The notes under the pieces are model-generated. The model was given only the letters and a program-made list of their open reading frames with translations. It ran no database searches and had not been told where the DNA came from. A stretch of 23,080 bases of DNA from Priapulus caudatus (taxonomy: Eukaryota; Priapulida; Priapulimorpha; Priapulimorphida; Priapulidae). The stretch spans positions 175,535-198,614 of the forward strand of contig NW_014577178.1 in the NCBI RefSeq assembly GCF_000485595.1, read 5' to 3'. A program made the position numbers and the translations under genes. Shown piece by piece: positions 20,811-23,080 of the stretch (positions are counted from its first letter, which is position 1; each line of letters begins with the position of its first letter).

Positions 20811-22657
20811 ATATTGATGTCAATTGTGACATTTACGACCATGAGATGAAAGTGAAGCTAGGATTTGAACACGGGTTTACCGGAGTTGTGTACAGCAGGA
20901 ATCACTACAGCGATAGCTTATGCAGGGTGTCTGGAGATGGGTCAAAGTTCGTGAACTTTGACATCCCAATGGAAAAATGTGGAACAACCAACAAAGCAAT
21001 GGTAAGCATAGTTAGAATGGGAAAACTCGATTTCAAAGTTGAAAATTAGAGTATTTACAGCTTTAGCACTGATGGGCACGAATTAGCATTCATTTGCTAT
21101 GTGTAGCAATGCCATTGCTCATTTGGGGGGCTTTTTTTACTGCAGTCGGACACGGAATACGCATCACACAAAGCGGAAAATTTAATCATCATAATGAAGA
21201 AAGACTGGGGATTCTTGGACCGTTTCGACGAATCTTACTTAGTCAGATGCGAATTTATTGGAATGACGGCAAGAACCGTGTACTACGATCTCGCAGTCCC
21301 GTAAGTAGCCTCTTGTTCTAAGTACTTCCACAGAATACAAGCGAGCGCTCACATAATTTGTATAGATGCCCTTTATAGGTGAAATATAAAAAATAGGTAT
21401 GGTAGAATAACTAATAACGCCTTTATATGACTCGTTCTCTTAGACTGTCGCCAGAAGTTTAAATTATCCCATGGCAGGCAGGTACGCTCGCTTGCTCACG
21501 CACGCGCGCACGTACGGACGCGTACACACAGACGCGCGCACACGTACGCACGTACGGCCGCGCACGTACAGACGCGCGCGCACACACGCACGCACGCACA
21601 CACACGCAGGCACGCACGCACACACACACACACACTGCATGCTTGCGCGCGTGTGTATATTATCAAGAGTCCATAATAGAAAATGTAATTTTCTATTATG
21701 GACTCTTGATAATATCAGTCTGCTATCAAAATTTGTATATTATCAAAAGAGATCGTAAGTAGGATTATTGTTATAATTTAGAGCGCTTCGTTATTTTAGA
21801 TTATCGCAAGAAGTTTCAACCTTGGAGACAGCTACTGTTGCACTGCCTTCCTGCTGGATGCAAATCGTCAAGGGCAAGGATCCACTGGACTACGGAACCA
21901 GCGAGTTGAATCTCGGAGGCACTGCTACCCTGGTTGTTTACCTGCAGGACAGTTGTAAGTCAATATTTAACACAGAATATATACTAAGTCTTGTTATCAG
22001 TAATTTCGTGCACTAGCGGCAGAAAATAGGCATTAACTAAAAATGGGAATCGATGCAACCATTATAGATAAAAAAAAAAGCCATTTCAAGTCCTGTTTGT
22101 TAAGCATAAATGAATTTCTGCTTCAGATTACTTCGACCTGAGTGTCAGCAACTGCTTCGCTTACGATCGTTACGACCATTACGGTGGGAAGCATACAACG
22201 GTTGACCTGATCAATGACGACGGGTATATATACTTACTTATATTTATGTTTTACCTATGATAATTGTGATGCATGTATAGCTGTCTATTACACAGCTTAA
22301 AACGCCTTCAATCATGTACCAATGGTATTATCGGAAATATATAATAATAAACGGAATTATTACTTAATTGCTCAAACATATGTACAATAATACAATTGTC
22401 ATGTAAATAATGGTAAGGCCTTAAATGTAAATATTTTTTTAAACATCCATCATGCCAATCCATGACCACTTACAAGAATTACACGTATTTCCAGATGCTC
22501 AGCAAATAAAAAGTTGGTCGGAGAGCCAATCCACATGCACAAGTTGAGATCGGGCCAGACAGCATGGTTCTTCCACTTTAGAGCATTCCGGTTCCCGGAC
22601 GAGGAAAACGTGTACTTCCAATGTCAATGTACCGTGTGTTACCAAAATTGTTATCAG
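20811..22657 (+). CDS. ZP-domain exons of gene B (3' exon outside window)
   Basis: Exons 20811-21001, 21146-21300, 21800-21954, 22127-22223 and 22495-22657 have exactly the lengths (191, 155, 155, 97, 163) and phases of gene A exons 4-8. They encode a complete, uninterrupted ZP module: ZP-N from [15 protein letters not shown] with four cysteines, and ZP-C through [12 protein letters not shown] with every cysteine of gene A retained. By hand alignment 31 of 254 residues differ; exon 5 is most divergent (11 of 51) and exon 7 least (2 of 31). The first 27 bp of intron 7 are identical in A and B, pointing to a fairly recent duplication. Donors are GTAAGC, GTAAGT, GTAAGT, GTATAT and GTGGGT. The furin-site exon should follow the GATAGA array. 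Absence of any stop or indel argues that this part is, or recently was, under selection. Confidence 0.85.
21433..21460 (+). pseudogene. decayed copy of the exon 6 acceptor and 5' end
   Basis: CTCGTTCTCTTAG followed by ACTGTCGCCAGAAGTTT closely matches the acceptor and first 17-18 bases of exon 6 in gene A (from 3667) and gene B (from 21787). In the exon 6 frame it reads LSPEV, then stops. It sits about 355 bp upstream of the real exon 6 and then runs into unrelated ACGC-rich repeat. Confidence 0.6.
21473..21652. repeat. ACGC/ACGT-rich simple repeat in intron 5 of gene B
   Basis: CACGCACG, CGCGCACAC and (AC)n units, CpG-rich. Absent from the matching intron of gene A. Confidence 0.88.
21657..21715. 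repeat. perfect 28-bp foldback palindrome (copy 2)
   Basis: Arms 21657-21684 and 21688-21715 are exact inverted copies around the 3-base spacer GTA. The arm contains ATTATCAAGAGTCCATAAT. A further partial arm (GTATATTATCAA) lies at 21735-21746, just downstream. It is similar to the foldback at 914-968 and absent from intron 5 of gene A, consistent with insertion after duplication. Confidence 0.85.
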
Positions 22658-22666
22658 GTGGGTTAG

Positions 22667-23080
22667 AAATGGCGATAGAGATAGATATAGAGATAGAGAT
22701 AAAGATAGAGATAGAAATAGAGATAAAGATAGAGATAGAGATAGAGATAGAGATAGAGATAGAGATAGAGATAGATATAGCGATAGAGATAGAGATAGAG
22801 ATAGAAATAGAGATAGAGATAGAGATAGAGATAGAAATAGAAATAGAGATATAGATAGAGATAGAGATAGAGATAGAAATAGAGATAGAGATAGCGATAG
22901 CGATAGAGATAGAGATAGAGATAGAGATAGAGATAGAGATAGAGATAGCGATAGCGTAGAGTAGAGATAGAGATAGAGATAGAGATAGAAAGCTAGCGAT
23001 AGAGATAGCGATAGAGATAGAGATAGAGATAGAGATAGAGATAGATAGCTAGAGATAGCGATAGCGATAGAGATAGAGAT
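22667..23080. repeat. GATAGA hexanucleotide array in intron 8 of gene B
   Basis: GATAGA units with variants GATATA, GATAAA and GATAGC fill the remaining window and continue past its edge. It begins about 10 bp after the exon 8 donor. The frame reading Glu-Ile repeats is an artefact. Confidence 0.97.

Noticed and set aside
1-23080. CRISPR array, operon or prokaryotic defence system
   Set aside because: No regular spacer-repeat structure or bacterial gene organisation exists; spliced genes and microsatellites show the DNA is metazoan.

Overview
The window is eukaryotic, metazoan genomic DNA. Coding sequence is split by GT-AG introns, there are TATA-box promoters, dense microsatellites and a 25-base run of N. 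The main content is a pair of direct (+ strand) paralogues encoding secreted zona pellucida (ZP) domain proteins. Gene families and repeat load suggest an invertebrate, with a mollusc or crustacean as guesses. Nothing here fixes the phylum.

Gene A (promoter about 1527-1570, coding 2180-5378) can be resolved completely. It has a non-coding first exon, a signal-peptide exon, a Thr/Tyr/His/Pro-rich linker exon, five exons of a ZP module and a last exon with a furin-type site and a charged tail. All splice phases agree and the predicted protein has 396 residues.

Gene B (promoter about 8294-8337, exons to the right edge) repeats the same architecture exon for exon. Its five ZP exons (20811-22657) are intact and about 88% identical to A in protein by hand alignment. 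Its 5' coding part (10492-11053) is damaged: the ATG is TTG and the linker exon carries several indels. Intron 3 is 229 bp in A but about 9.8 kb in B and contains the N gap. Gene B is therefore either a decaying copy, a gene with a changed 5' end, or an assembly artefact. Its last exon lies beyond the window.

Other content: an orphan exon resembling SLC22-type organic-ion transporters lies inside intron 1 of gene B (about 8716-8911). A possible minus-strand exon of unknown family lies at 14824-14929. Two related foldback palindromes occur (914-968 and 21657-21715), along with a duplicated two-part repeat (17669-18303) and a GC-rich island with a minisatellite (20213-20700). Simple repeats are everywhere: AC/GT, GA/CT, GATA, GATAGA and compound CAG/CAT/CAA. 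Intergenic and long-intron stretches otherwise show no gene I can support.

The two ZP genes probably make related extracellular matrix or egg-coat-like filament proteins. Their promoters share one conserved block, so they were probably co-regulated when duplicated.
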